Shown here: piece after piece, positions 1-9,600 of the stretch | Position numbering within the stretch: position 1 is the first letter of the stretch | Layout of the letters: each line of letters starts with the position of its first letter | NCBI GenBank assembly: GCA_963696525.1 | Contig: CAVOKO010000009.1 | Span: forward strand, 124,001 to 188,000 | Source of the DNA: CAWBRT01 sp963696525 | GTDB lineage: Bacteria; Acidobacteriota; Terriglobia; Terriglobales; Acidobacteriaceae | DNA length: 64,000 nucleotides | Reading direction: 5' to 3' | Notes under the pieces: model-generated | Told to the model about the DNA's origin: nothing | Databases searched by the model: none | Seen by the model: only the letters and a program-made list of their open reading frames with translations | Translations under genes and position numbers: made by a program

Positions 1-2
1 CT

Positions 3-1236
3 GTAGTCGACAATCGGACCGGCAAGTCGTATACGATCCCGGTCACGAACGAGACGGTCCGCGCCATGGATTTCCGCCAGATGAGGGTCAACCCCGACGA
101 TTTCGGGACTGATGACCTATGATCCGGCGTTCACCAATACCGCATGTTGCGAGAGCAAGGTCACGCTGATCGACGGTGACAAAGGTATCCTGCGCTATCG
201 CGGATACGACATCGAAGAACTGGCGGAGAATTGCACCTTTCTGCAGGTTGCCTACCTGCTGATTAACGGGGAACTCCCCACTCCGGAGCAGGAAGGCGTC
301 TGGCTGGACGCGCTCCACTACCGCATGTCGATCTTCGAGAACATCAAGAAGTTCATGGAAGGCTTCCACTACGATGCGCACCCCATGGGCATGCTGGTGA
401 GCACGGTGGCCGCGCTTTCGACGTTTTATCCCGATTCCAAGAACGTGCGGGATGCCGAGACGCGGAAAGCTTGTATCTATCGCTTGATCGGGAAAATGCC
501 GATCATTGCCGCCTATGCCTACCGTCACCGCAAGGGTCTGCCCTATCTCTATCCGGAGCCCGACCTCAGCTACACCGAGAACTTCATGAACATGCTGTGG
601 AAACGCAGCCATCTGAAGTACCTGACCAATCCGGTTCTGGCCCACGCGCTGGACGTTCTGTTCATTCTGCACGCCGACCACGAGCAAAACTGCTCGACCA
701 ACGCCATGCGCGCCGTCGGCAGCTCGGAAGCCGATCCGTTTCTGGCGACCGCGGCGGCTGCCTCCGCCCTGGCCGGCCCCTTGCACGGCGGCGCCAACGA
801 AGAGGTGCTGCGCATGCTCGACCAGATCGGCAGTAAAGACAAGATCCCCGAATACATCAAGGGCGTAAAGGAAGGCAAATACAAGCTGATGGGATTTGGC
901 CATCGCGTCTACAAGAATTACGATCCGCGCGCCCGCATCATCAAGAAGGTGGCCGAAGAGGTGTTCGAGGTCACGGGACGCAATCCCAAGATCGACATCG
1001 CCATGGAGCTGGAGCGGATTGCGCTGGAAGACGAATACTTCGTTAAGCGCAAGCTGTATCCGAACGTGGATTTCTACTCCGGCATCATCTACGAGGCCAT
1101 GGGGTTCGACTCGGAAATGTTCACCGTGCTGTTCGCCATTCCGCGCACCGCGGGCTGGCTGGCGCAGTGGCAGGAGATGATTGTCGACGATGAGCAGAAG
1201 ATCGCCCGCCCGCGCCAGATCTACACCGGTTCGTAA
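3..1236 (+). CDS. gltA: Citrate synthase, 5'-truncated by the window edge and frame-broken
   Basis: Citrate synthase condenses oxaloacetate and acetyl-CoA at the entry of the TCA cycle. The reading frame from base 3 gives an N-terminal citrate synthase segment (VVDNRTGKSYTIPV, then a FRQM stretch). At about base 106 it must shift by one base to continue as LMTYDPAFTNTACCESK and run 374 codons to the TAA at 1234-1236. The active-site regions are visible: GPLHGGANEEVL with a catalytic His, and GFGHRVYKNYDPRA with the second His. The spare base sits in ggg-a-ctg-atg. As everything downstream is conserved, a sequence error is likelier than a dead gene. An ATG at 112 would make an open frame but would lose the N-terminal helices. 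The true start lies left of the window. Confidence 0.93.
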
Positions 1237-1299
1237 AGCGCAGCCTGATAAAGAAAAACACCGCCCACGCTGGCTAGAGCGGTTTTGGAAAGTAGTTTG

Positions 1300-1334
1300 C
1301 CGAGAGCAGTTCCCTGCTCTCGGTTTTTTATTTT
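1300..1334 (+). terminator. Intrinsic terminator after citrate synthase
   Basis: A perfect 10-bp stem (CCGAGAGCAG with CTGCTCTCGG) closes a TTCC loop and is followed by TTTTTTATTTT. It lies 64 bases after the gltA stop. Confidence 0.93.
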
Positions 1335-1523
1335 GCGAGCCTAGCGGCAGGATGACGGAACCCTCAGGCGCCCGGAGAGGCTCGGCTCATCGAAACCGCG
1401 TTTGTGAAGAGCAGTTTCAGGGGGTGTATCATTCGTTGCCCGCGCTGGTTAGCCCCGCGGTTGCAGCCTGTCCTTTTCTGGCAAGGGCCATTCCAAACAC
1501 ATAGAGACGCAGGAGGGATTTCG

Positions 1524-1744
1524 ATGTCAAGGCGATGGTTGAAGTCCGTGCTTGTGGCGGTGCTGGCGCTTTGCGCGCAAGGTGCAATGGCGTACGAAAA
1601 GTGGAGACGTTAAATAGCAGTTCCCACATCGATAACTACGGCGGATATGGCGCACCAGGAGCGTTGACTGTTATTGACCGAGAGCAGCTCCCTTCCCCAG
1701 CGCTCGGTGTTTGTGCGAAAGCGGTTACAGATCCCATGAAATAG
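1524..1744 (+). CDS. Possible small secreted protein, frame-broken
   Basis: A good ribosome-binding site (AGGAGG at 1510) precedes ATG 1524, which encodes a convincing signal peptide (SRRWLKSVLVAVLALCAQG, then AMA as a cleavage site). The frame stops at 1613 after only six residues beyond the cleavage site. Another frame continues through a Gly/Tyr-rich stretch (HIDNYGGYGAPG) to a stop at 1744. With indels common in this window, a frameshifted small exported protein is possible; a 29-residue remnant of a decayed gene is the alternative. I do not recognise the family. Confidence 0.35.
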
Positions 1745-2290
1745 ACGGTCGCTCTTCGCAAAGACCGCTTGCAGTTTGAAGTAGCCTTGCAGGCAGTGGC
1801 GCATATACAGCCAGTCCAGGGAAGCAAGCTGCTACCCGTTGCTCCCGGTCGGCGGCTCTTCCAGTGGGCTCAGCTGGCCGGCTCCTTCAATTCGTTCGAT
1901 TAATTTTTTGATGCCCGCCGCGTTGGCGGTTTTCGGTGTACAATGTCGCAATTGTTTTCGAGTTGCTGGAAGGAGCCATATTCCGCCAGCAAGCTTCTTT
2001 TGGGTACCACCCCAGGTTTTTGAAAAATCGCGATACGACTTTCCCCGGTTTAATGCGGGCGTGTTCCGCGCTTGCATTTTCTTTGAGGTGCATCGTGATC
2101 AGCGATCTGCCCAAAGGCGAACTCCATTCCGATTTGGGAATGCGGCGAAGCTTCGTCGCGTCATTCCCGGCTTGATTCCACAATCCCTGCGGAAATCAGA
2201 CTACCGCCCTGTCCCCCATGCTGTCGGGATGGCCTCATATCAGTAAGTTTCAACTTGAACCGTTGACCTCAGGAGTTCTAGGAGTTAAGG
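1745..2290. other. Intergenic, nothing recognised
   Basis: No homologous coding sequence, strong terminator or structured RNA is recognisable here. Only the ribosome-binding site of the cytochrome gene (CTAGGAGTTAAGG, just before 2291) can be pointed to. Confidence 0.5.
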
Positions 2291-3235
2291 ATGAGACAAA
2301 TTCTTAAGCCCAATGTTTTCCGTTGGGCGGTTCTGATCGGCGTTCTCCTGTTAGCAGCGACTACGATGATGGCCGCGCAAGCGGGACTCCGACGCCAAGA
2401 AGGACGTCACCCGCAGACCAGAAGACCGCTCAGCCCGCGGATCCGTCGCAGTACGTTGGGTCGGACACCTGCAAAGGCTGCCATGACGACGCAGGCAAGA
2501 GCATTGAGGCCAGCCCGCATTCCAGAGTAGCTTACGCCCAGAAGATTCGTGGCGAGAGGCCCACGGCTGCGAATCGTGCCATGGACCCGGCGCGGCGCAC
2601 GTTGCAGGGAGGCGGCGATAAGACCAAGATCTTCAACTTTTAAAGGAGTGAAGCCGGAGCAAATCACCAAGCGCTGCATGACCTGCCACGAGGCGAATCC
2701 TGAGCAGCGCGAATTCATGCGTTCCACCCACAACGAGAACGGCGTTACTTGCACGAGCTGTCACTCCGTGCATCACTCAAAGCTGGAGCATCTAGCTGGT
2801 CAAGAAGCAGACGCCGTTGTGCTTCTCCTGCCACGCCGAACAGAAAGCCGATTTCCAGAAGCCGTTCCATCATCGCGTGGAAGAGGGGTTGATCCAGTGC
2901 GGCGATTGCCACAATCCGCACGGCACACTGGTAGCCCGCCAGCTTCGGTCGACGCCGGACCAGGATGCGGTTTGCTTCAAGTGCCACAGCGACAAGCGTG
3001 GACCGTTCGTTTTCGAACACGAGCCGGTCAAGGTTGAGGGATGCACGGCTTGCCACTTCCCGCACGGCTCGACCAATCCGCGCATGCTGACACCGCGCGC
3101 ACGAACTCGCTCTGCTTGCAGTGTCATGCGGCTACGGCTGCGATCGGGCACACGCAGAACACGAGGCTCCAGACAATGCATCGCGTGCCACTCGAACATC
3201 CACGGCTCGAACTTGAGTAACGTCTTCTTCAAATA
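2291..3235 (+). CDS. Decaheme c-type cytochrome (DmsE/MtrA-like), multiply frame-broken
   Basis: A periplasmic multiheme cytochrome expected to carry electrons to or from the outer membrane. The N-terminus is a hydrophobic export signal (WAVLIGVLLLAATTMMAAQA). Read across frames, exactly ten CXXCH heme motifs occur in order: CKGCH 2470, CESCH 2568, CMTCH 2675, CTSCH 2750, CFSCH 2820, CGDCH 2898, CFKCH 2973, CTACH 3042, CLQCH 3113 and CIACH 3177. The spacing and phrases such as GPGAAHV, FKGVKPEQITKRC and SNIHGSN match the DmsE-family decaheme cytochromes related to MtrA and PioA. The frame changes about six times, yet no heme motif is lost, which argues for sequencing indels rather than decay. 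It lies 89 bases upstream of a PioB/MtrB-like barrel, its usual partner. Confidence 0.85.
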
Positions 3236-3253
3236 AAGGAAAGGAGAAAAACG

Positions 3254-3328
3254 ATGGCAAATACAAAGCAAAATTCGCCGCGTCCTCTCCTTTCGGAAGA
3301 GGGCGGCTGCAAGGGAGTCGCCGTATGA
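3254..3328 (+). CDS. 24-codon ORF coupled to the barrel start
   Basis: A strong ribosome-binding site (GGAAAGGAG) precedes ATG 3254. The frame encodes 24 residues beginning MANTKQNSPRPLLSEE and stops at TGA 3326-3328, which overlaps the ATG of the barrel gene (ATGA). It may be a leader peptide for translational coupling. Alternatively it may be the true N-terminus of the barrel precursor, separated from the signal peptide by one more indel. Confidence 0.35.
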   Translation: MANTKQNSPRPLLSEEGGCKGVAV

Positions 3329-6002
3329 GCAAGAGATACTTGATCGCGGTTGCCGTTCTGGCGCTGCTTGTTCCGTCGCTGGCCATGGGCCAGAACAAGG
3401 CCGCGGCGCAAGCAGAACAGACGACAACGACAGCGCCTCGAAGGGACAGGTTTGGGGCAACTACACGGTGCGGCAGTCCATCGAGCTCGGCGGACGCATC
3501 ACCGAAAACAGCGGCAACCAGCAGATGTACGACACGCTGGTCAACCTGCAGAGCGGTCCGCGCCTGCTTGGGCAGGAGCTGTCGATGCGCTCGAACGAAC
3601 CAGAGCGGCTCGCTGTTCGACAATCTGTACCTGAGCAGCTTTGGCTTGGGCGGCGACCCGAACGACATGGTCCGGCTGCGGATCGAGAAGAACAAGTGGT
3701 ATAACTTCGTCGGTCTCTACCGGCGCGATCAGAACTTTTTCGATTACAACCTGTTTGCGAATCCGCTGACGCTGAACCCGGGCATCACCAATTGCAGCAC
3801 CGCCGCCGGCGTCTGCACCGTCCCGCTCAGCGCCTCTCAGCTCCAGTCGAACTACTTTTTCACCAATAGCCCGCACTTCCAGGACACGACCCGCAACATG
3901 GGCGACTTCAACCTGACCCTGTTCCCGCAGTCGGCTGTCCGTGTCCGCTTGGGCTTTTCCCGCAACGACAACCAGGGAACGGTCGATTCCAGCCTGGAAG
4001 ATGTCAACATCGATTTGACGCAGCAAACTGCATCAGCGTTCTGATCGCTGGTCGTTTGGGGTTGACGTGCGTCCCATTGCGCGGACCACGTTGAGCTTCG
4101 ACCAGTTCTTCGAGCACGACAAGGTCGATACCGCTTACGTGAATAACCCGGCTGAATCTATACGTTACCGCTGGGTTCGCTGAATGGACCAATGGTCACT
4201 CTCCCTCTTTACTTTCCGCCCTGTACTGTCACCACAGGGGGAAACCTGTACCCTTCATCAATGCCGCCGGCGTTCTCAATGCGGGTTGCAACACCGGTGT
4301 TTTCAGTTACTCGCGCAGTGAGAATGTCCGCTCCTTTTTCCCGACCTCGCAGTTGTCGTTGCGGTCCAACTATTTCCGCAAGCTGGACATCACTGCCAGC
4401 GGCAACTACAGTTCAGGCAACTCCAAGGTTCTAAACTACAATGAGCTTTTCTATGGCTTAGTCTCGCGAACCGATAACACCGCCTACAAGATCAGCGGCC
4501 CGGCGAATACGGATCGCGTCTCAGGCAACGCGGATCTTGGCCTGACCTACCACATCAGCAAGAGTTGGAGCGTTTCGGACAAGTTTCGCTGGCTTGATTG
4601 GCGCGATCCGGGCGCGTCTACCCAATTGACCAACTCCTGTTATTCGAACCTTGCCACTGGCGAAACCCTCTCGACTCCGACTGGTGCTCCCTGCGGCATC
4701 GCAGGAATAACGACTTTTGGCAACGTACCAGCCCTCATTGGAACGGGATCGTCAGCTGCCCCAGCCGTTGGCTCCGCGTTGAACGTCTACAGTACGCTTG
4801 AAGGTGAGCGCACCTATTCCAACACGGTGACCTTGAATTGGGCCCCGAGCCGCCGCTTGAGCGCTTATGTCGGTTACCGTTACGGACGTCGCGAGCTGAC
4901 GACCGCCTCCATATCGACAACCACGAATACCCCGATATTGGCGAGGCGGCCTCCTCGGGACGCCCGGAACTCCGACTGCTATCGACCGTTCCGCTGTTTA
5001 CCGGCAAGATCAACCAGAACACGGCGCTCGCAGGCGTTGTTCTTCGTCCGACCGACAAATGGCGGGTCAATGCCGATGCGGAACTGATGTATGCCGACAA
5101 TACATTCACCTACATCGGTCCGCGTCACGAGCAGCGGGTGCGGGCCAACACGGTTTACAAACTGAACCGTTGGGCCAGCATCAATGCTGGCGTGCATGTC
5201 ATCGAATCGCGGAATGACTTCGCCACGGATATCAACCAAAGCGGACTCAATCTGTTCTCGGTCTCGGGGGCAGGTACTGGCGCTTCGCCTTACGTGGCCA
5301 CAACCAATCAACCCGCATACGGAAACAAGAACCACTGCGCTATTACTCTCTCGGCGCGAACCTGAATCCAACCCCGCGGGTCAGCTTTGACTTTGGCTGG
5401 ACCTATATGGACCAACTGACCAACTCCCGACCTGCATGCCGATCGCGTCCGGGGTGGTAACTCCTGCGATTGCTGCCTCGAACCTGTGTCCTGGAATCGG
5501 TGCCGGCACCGATTCGACCGCAGTCACTGCGGGGACGGCGACCAGCCCGGATCTCCCGGTGATTCAGTCCTATCAAGAGAACACGAACACCGGCTATGCA
5601 ATCCTGACGTACCGGCCAATCCATCGCGTTGCCCTGAACCTGGGTTATGAAATCACCAGCACCAGCGGCTACGACAACTGGCTGCGCGCCGATACGGGTG
5701 CGCCTTTGCAAGTGCTGGGCGACCAGTACGGCAACGTACCCGCAATTACCGGGAACGCTGGCGCCGGGACAGTCTTCAACGGTCCGTTCCCGAATCAGCC
5801 TTCCGGCCCCCAGGACTTCAACTGGACCAAGGTTACTGCCGGCATGGCAATTGATGTCTGCAAGGGCGTGACGTTTAAGGGCAGCTACTCCTACTACGAC
5901 TACAACGAGAAGGAAGGAAACGTGTCGCCATTTCAGTTGGTGGCGCTGCCGCGGAACTTCCACACCAACATGGGAGTGGTCTCGTTGAAGTATTCGTTCT
6001 AG
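3325..6002 (+). CDS. PioB/MtrB-family outer-membrane beta-barrel, multiply frame-broken
   Basis: Expected to form the outer-membrane porin that sheathes the upstream decaheme cytochrome in a porin-cytochrome conduit. A signal peptide (KRYLIAVAVLALLVPSLAMGQ) is followed by about 870 residues of alternating aromatic/polar beta-strand sequence, for example WYNFVGLYRRDQNFFDYNLF, RLGFSRNDNQG, YKLNRWASINAGVHVIES and LNLGYEITSTSGYDNW. It ends in YSF with a C-terminal Phe, the usual outer-membrane barrel signature. RLRIEKNKWYNFVGLYRRD resembles the strand repeats of MtrB/PioB proteins. At least five frame changes occur (near 3440, 3600, 4035-4350, 4920 and 5340-5430). The shared strand, short spacing and following terminator suggest an operon with the cytochrome. 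No third, extracellular cytochrome is visible. Confidence 0.8.
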
Positions 6003-6024
6003 CCAGGCTGCTAACATTTATGGG

Positions 6025-6056
6025 ACGGGATGGCCTTCGGGTCATCCCGTTTTTTT
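6025..6056 (+). terminator. Intrinsic terminator of the cytochrome-barrel operon
   Basis: An 11-bp stem (ACGGGATGGCC with GGTCATCCCGT, one G-T pair) closes a TTCG tetraloop and runs into seven Ts. It starts 22 bases after the barrel stop. Confidence 0.94.
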
Positions 6057-6217
6057 GTGAATGCGCAACCGGCTTGAAGACGGAGGGCTGGCAATCCGGG
6101 AAACGCACTCCAACGGCACGAGGGGAACCCTTGTCAATATCATCCAAAAGCTAAGTTGCTGATTTTAATAAGAAAATGGTTTGAAAAACGATGTCGCATT
6201 ACTTAGGGAAAATCAGG

Positions 6218-6304
6218 TATGCTCTATTTATAGGGCGTTACAGGGGAAGTCTCCTGGAAGACAGGGTCGAGCAGGCGGCAAATGGTTGCCGCCTGTTTCT
6301 TTTG
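6218..6304 (+). ncRNA. Candidate small RNA ending in a strong terminator
   Basis: A second plus-strand intrinsic terminator (10-bp perfect stem CAGGCGGCAA/TTGCCGCCTG, ATGG loop, then TTTCTTTTG, 6272-6304) stands alone. The preceding operon already ends at 6056 and cysS approaches from the other strand. Upstream are a possible -10 (TATGCT, 6218) and small stems (GTCT/AGAC, CCTG/CAGG). On the minus strand the hairpin has no T-run, so it does not serve cysS. No protein frame is convincing. A short untranslated transcript is the simplest reading; a leftover terminator of a lost gene is the alternative. Confidence 0.45.
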
Positions 6305-6402
6305 CACCAATGTAGATGCAATGGCGAGCCTGTTTCAAGTCCACACGGCAGGGCGAACAACCCGGACGAAAAAATTCACAACTTGAAGTCCTGAAATTTA
6401 CT

Positions 6403-7890
6403 TTACTTCCTTTTCCAGCGCACGCCGTCTTTGGTGTTCTCCAGAATCACACCCTGCTCGGCCAGTTGATTTCGAATCGCGTCGGAGGTCTTGAAGTCTT
6501 TGGCCTGGCGCGCGGCGGTATTTTTGGCGACCAACCCCTCGATTTGGGCGTCGGTGAGCGCGGCGGATTTGGCCAGTTCGCGGGTTTCGGCTGAGATTTT
6601 ATCGCGCATGCCTTCGGCTTCGGCCCACTCCACCACGCGACGGATCTTCGGGGCATCATCGTCGGCCAGCACGGCGAAGATCTGATCGAAGCTGGCGAGC
6701 GCCGCGACGAGCGCCGGCACATCGTCTTGGCGCACCTCGCCTTTATCGGCGGCGGCATTCACATCGCGCACCAGGTCGAACATGGCGCCCAGAGCCTGTG
6801 CCGTATTGAGATCGTCATCCATGGCGGCGCGCATGGCAGTCACGGTTGCGGCGGCCATCGCGGCCACGTCCTGGTTGGCGCCCGCCGGCCAGTGCCCGGT
6901 TTCCAGACGCAACTTGAAATTGCGCAGACGATCCACCGAGGCTGCCGCCTGCTTGAGTCCGTCGAAGGTGAAGTTAAGCTGCTTGCGGTAAGGAACAGAG
7001 GCCAGCAAAAAGCGAATCGAAGACGGCTTGTGGCCCATGAGCACGAGATCGCGCAAGGTGTAGAAGTTGCCGAGCGACTTGGACATCTTCTCGCCCTCGA
7101 CCAGAAGGAAGCGCGAGTGCACCCAGACGTGCGCGAATTCCTTGCCGGTGAGCGCCTCCGACTGCGCGATTTCATTTTCATGATGCGGAAAGACCAAGTC
7201 CTCGCCGCCGAGGTGGATGTCGAAGCTCTCGCCCAGGTACTTCATGCTCATGGTGGAGCACTCGATGTGCCAGCCGGGACGGCCGGGGCCGATCTCGGTG
7301 TCCCAGCTCTGTTCACCGGGCTTGGGGGCCTTCCACAGGGCGAAGTCGCGGGCATTGTCTTTGTCGTATTCGTCAACGTCGACGCGAGCGCCGTCGGTCA
7401 TGCCGGCGAAGTCCTTCTTGCTGAGCTTGCCGTACTGCGGAAAACTGGAGATGCGGAAGTAATACGAACCCTCGTCGGTGCGATAGGCGTTGCCTTTTTC
7501 GACCAGCTCGGCAATAAAGTGCGCCATCTCCTTGATATGATCGGTCGCCCGCACCAGCTTCTCCGGCGCTTCGAGACTGAGGGTCTGCATGTCGTCCAGG
7601 AAAGCCTGGGTGAACTTTGCCGTGTACTCGGCGATCGGCACGCCCTTCTGCATGGCATTGCGGATGATCTTGTCGTCAACGTCGGTGATGTTCATGACGT
7701 GCTTGAGGCGGTATCCGCTTTGCAACAGAAAGCGGCGCAACACGTCGACCGCGATGAAGGTGCGGAAGTTGCCGATGTGGCCGTAATCGTAAACCGTGAG
7801 CCCGCAGGCATACATGCGGACGAGATTGTCCTCGCGAGGTTTGAACTCCTCGACTTTGCCGGAGAGCGTGTTATAGAGGTGGAGCGCCAT
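6403..7890 (-). CDS. cysS: Cysteinyl-tRNA synthetase
   Basis: Class I aminoacyl-tRNA synthetase charging tRNA-Cys in the cytoplasm. The 495-residue frame is intact. The HIGH-type motif HIGNF is near residue 38, after YACGLTVYD, which supplies a zinc Cys. Further zinc ligands lie in WHIECSTMS and FPHHENEIAQSEA, and the KMSKS loop reads EKMSKSLGNFYT. The C-terminal half is the helical DALR/anticodon-binding region, ending in GVRWKRK. Length and motif order are standard for the family. The start (MALHLYNT) matches family N-termini. It is transcribed alone on the minus strand. Confidence 0.97.
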   Translation of the reverse strand: MALHLYNTLSGKVEEFKPREDNLVRMYACGLTVYDYGHIGNFRTFIAVDVLRRFLLQSGYRLKHVMNITDVDDKIIRNAMQKGVPIAEYTAKFTQAFLDDMQTLSLEAPEKLVRATDHIKEMAHFIAELVEKGNAYRTDEGSYYFRISSFPQYGKLSKKDFAGMTDGARVDVDEYDKDNARDFALWKAPKPGEQSWDTEIGPGRPGWHIECSTMSMKYLGESFDIHLGGEDLVFPHHENEIAQSEALTGKEFAHVWVHSRFLLVEGEKMSKSLGNFYTLRDLVLMGHKPSSIRFLLASVPYRKQLNFTFDGLKQAAASVDRLRNFKLRLETGHWPAGANQDVAAMAAATVTAMRAAMDDDLNTAQALGAMFDLVRDVNAAADKGEVRQDDVPALVAALASFDQIFAVLADDDAPKIRRVVEWAEAEGMRDKISAETRELAKSAALTDAQIEGLVAKNTAARQAKDFKTSDAIRNQLAEQGVILENTKDGVRWKRK

Positions 7891-8214
7891 GATGCGTCCT
7901 CATTCCAGAACTGAATCTTGATTCTAGGGTGAGGGCGCGGCCGGGTCAAACCGGAGGTGGGGTGGTGGGGCAGTTTGGATTTCCACAGGAATTCGTCCCC
8001 GGTCGGGATTAAATAACCTAGCGTTAATGATTTCCGCAAATATTGCCGATAGAGTGCTATCTGGATCTGGCGCGAACCAAGATGGCGGGTTTATTGGAAC
8101 TGCATTAGAAAAAGCGCCCCAAAAGTTATTGAGTTCGGAACTCAAATTGCAAGTATCTGGTCAGAGGAGAAAATAATGGACAGCTTGGTGTATAGTTGGG
8201 ACGCAACTACCATG
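7891..8214. other. Intergenic between cysS and the ClpP-like gene
   Basis: This 324-base stretch is less GC-rich than its surroundings. It holds only a weak 49-codon plus-strand frame (8027-8176) and a 73-codon minus-strand frame (7924-8145), neither with a recognisable family. The cysS promoter should lie here on the minus strand but is not obvious. Confidence 0.4.
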
Positions 8215-8868
8215 TCAAACCACCTGCATACCTCCCTGCCGATTGAATACCAACTGAAGTACGGGACTGCCTGCGGGAATTTGGACAGTGCGAATTTCAT
8301 GAGCAAGCCCCTGAGTGACAGCAGCGGCGGCGGTTATGTTGCTCTCCCCGAGGAAAAACTGTTCTGCGACCTCCGGATCAATCCCCGCCCTATCACTGTA
8401 GATAGCCTTGATGCGCTCTTGGTCCTTTTGTACCGTTAGCAACCTTTCCCGCAAATTGCGCTCGAAAAACTGCGCCGGAGTATTCGTTCCAAAAGCTACC
8501 CCGTGCAGCATAAACGTGGCTTGCGGGCACACATAGCGTTGTTCTCCGGCCAAGTAGATCACAGTCCCGATTGAATCCACATTTCCAACGTTATGCGTTA
8601 TAAGCTTAATCGGCAATCCCCGAAGCACGTTGTAAATATTTATTCCGTGCATGACGGAACCGCCTGGCGTTGAAAGCAATAAGTGAATTTCCCGAAACCC
8701 CTGATTCACAAAATCTGCCATCGCCCGTAGTAGGGCCTCTGTGGTTTGGGGAACAATCTCAGCGGCAAACGACACGAACACTGGTGGGCGTGTTTGCGCG
8801 ATAAGAGGGGGCTGAAGCGCGGGTGTGTTCATGGGGCGAATCATAGTTCGGAGTTTCTCGAAATTCAA
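8215..8868 (-). CDS. ClpP-like serine protease (peptidase S14 / SDH-fold)
   Basis: A 217-residue protein of the ClpP/crotonase-fold protease superfamily. The oxyanion-binding strand reads LLLSTPGGSVMHG, like the NSPGGS of ClpP. The catalytic Ser is probably in GNVDSIGTVIYLAG and the His in FMLHGVAFG. The third residue is likely in the following helix (RAGIDPEVAEQFF), after which AVTQGLAHEI replaces the EYGLID region. It is clearly diverged from the housekeeping ClpP at 15079, and no ClpX/ClpA gene is adjacent. Similar stand-alone ClpP-like proteins occur in accessory regions. The gene is visibly more AT-rich than its neighbours, which hints at transfer. The target is unknown. The start could also be the downstream Met in MIRPMNTP. 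Confidence 0.75.
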   Translation of the reverse strand: MNFEKLRTMIRPMNTPALQPPLIAQTRPPVFVSFAAEIVPQTTEALLRAMADFVNQGFREIHLLLSTPGGSVMHGINIYNVLRGLPIKLITHNVGNVDSIGTVIYLAGEQRYVCPQATFMLHGVAFGTNTPAQFFERNLRERLLTVQKDQERIKAIYSDRAGIDPEVAEQFFLGESNITAAAAVTQGLAHEIRTVQIPAGSPVLQLVFNRQGGMQVV

Positions 8869-8963
8869 ACTGATTCTGCGGCGGTTTCTCCAAGAGCCTT
8901 AGCCAGCACGTTGTCCTCGACTGGCGATATTGGCTGTAAACTATAACTGCGGGAGCGCTATCT

Positions 8964-9455
8964 ATGCGGCGTTTTACGACGATTGCGATTTCTCTGCTAT
9001 TGCTGATGGCCGCGGCCGCGGCTCAGATCACGTTTAACCCCAAGCTCTACGACCCCGACGCCAATGCCAGGGCGGAGATCGCGAAAGCGGTCCGGGAAGC
9101 TGAACGGGATCACAAAAGAGTGCTGCTGGTGTTCGGCGCCAACTGGTGTCCCGACTGTCACGCGCTCGACTTCCGCTTCCATCAGGAGCCGATCAAGACG
9201 CTGGTGGAAAGCAATTTTGTCGTCGTGCACGTCGATACCGGCGAGGGCGAGGGACGCTACGCCAAGAACGTCGACTTGGCGGAGCAATACCAGATTCCAC
9301 TGAAAAAAGGGATTCCGGCGATCGCCGTGCTGTCGGAGCGCGGACGGCTGCTGAGTAGCCAGAAGGATGGCCAGTTCTCATCCGCCCGCCGGCTCGACCC
9401 GCAACAGATTGTCGAATTTCTGAATCAGTGGAAGCCGCCGAAGAGCAGCACTTAA
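8964..9455 (+). CDS. Secreted thioredoxin-like protein
   Basis: A 163-residue exported protein: a signal peptide (FTTIAISLLLLMAAAAAQ) followed by one thioredoxin fold with the redox motif CPDC in VFGANWCPDCHALD. The cis-Pro region is KKGIPAIAVL. It belongs with thioredoxin-like proteins acting on envelope thiols; the precise partner is not visible. It appears to be monocistronic and is followed by a dispersed repeat. Confidence 0.85.
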   Translation: MRRFTTIAISLLLLMAAAAAQITFNPKLYDPDANARAEIAKAVREAERDHKRVLLVFGANWCPDCHALDFRFHQEPIKTLVESNFVVVHVDTGEGEGRYAKNVDLAEQYQIPLKKGIPAIAVLSERGRLLSSQKDGQFSSARRLDPQQIVEFLNQWKPPKSST

Positions 9456-9475
9456 TTACTGGTCGAACGTCGAAT

Positions 9476-9573
9476 CCCTCTGGGGCTAAAGCCCGCGTTC
9501 TTGATGGCTTTTGACGGACCGGCTGAAGCGCGTCCCCTTCAACGCGACTGAAGCGGCGCCCTTTCAAAGAACT
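9476..9573 (+). repeat. Dispersed intergenic repeat, GGGGCTAAAGCCC family
   Basis: The block CTCTGGGGCTAAAGCCCGC, then a TTCTTGATGGCT segment, a GACGG..CGGCT segment and CCCTTTCAAAGAA, recurs with small changes at 12316-12486. It is palindromic at its left end (GGGCTAAAGCCC) and lies between two genes. Confidence 0.75.
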
Positions 9574-9600
9574 TTGGATAGAGCCGGAAAGCCCACCGCG

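Noticed and set aside
6727..7914. 395-codon frame opposite cysS
   Set aside because: A shadow of high-GC third positions; the sequence is the antisense of conserved cysS motifs.
8027..8176. 49-codon plus-strand frame ending in TAATG
   Set aside because: Short, no family, and it leads only into the rejected antisense frame.
8176..8439. Plus-strand frame with a good AGAGGAG site, antisense to the ClpP-like gene
   Set aside because: The opposite strand has a clear ClpP-like protein with conserved motifs; this frame has no recognisable family.
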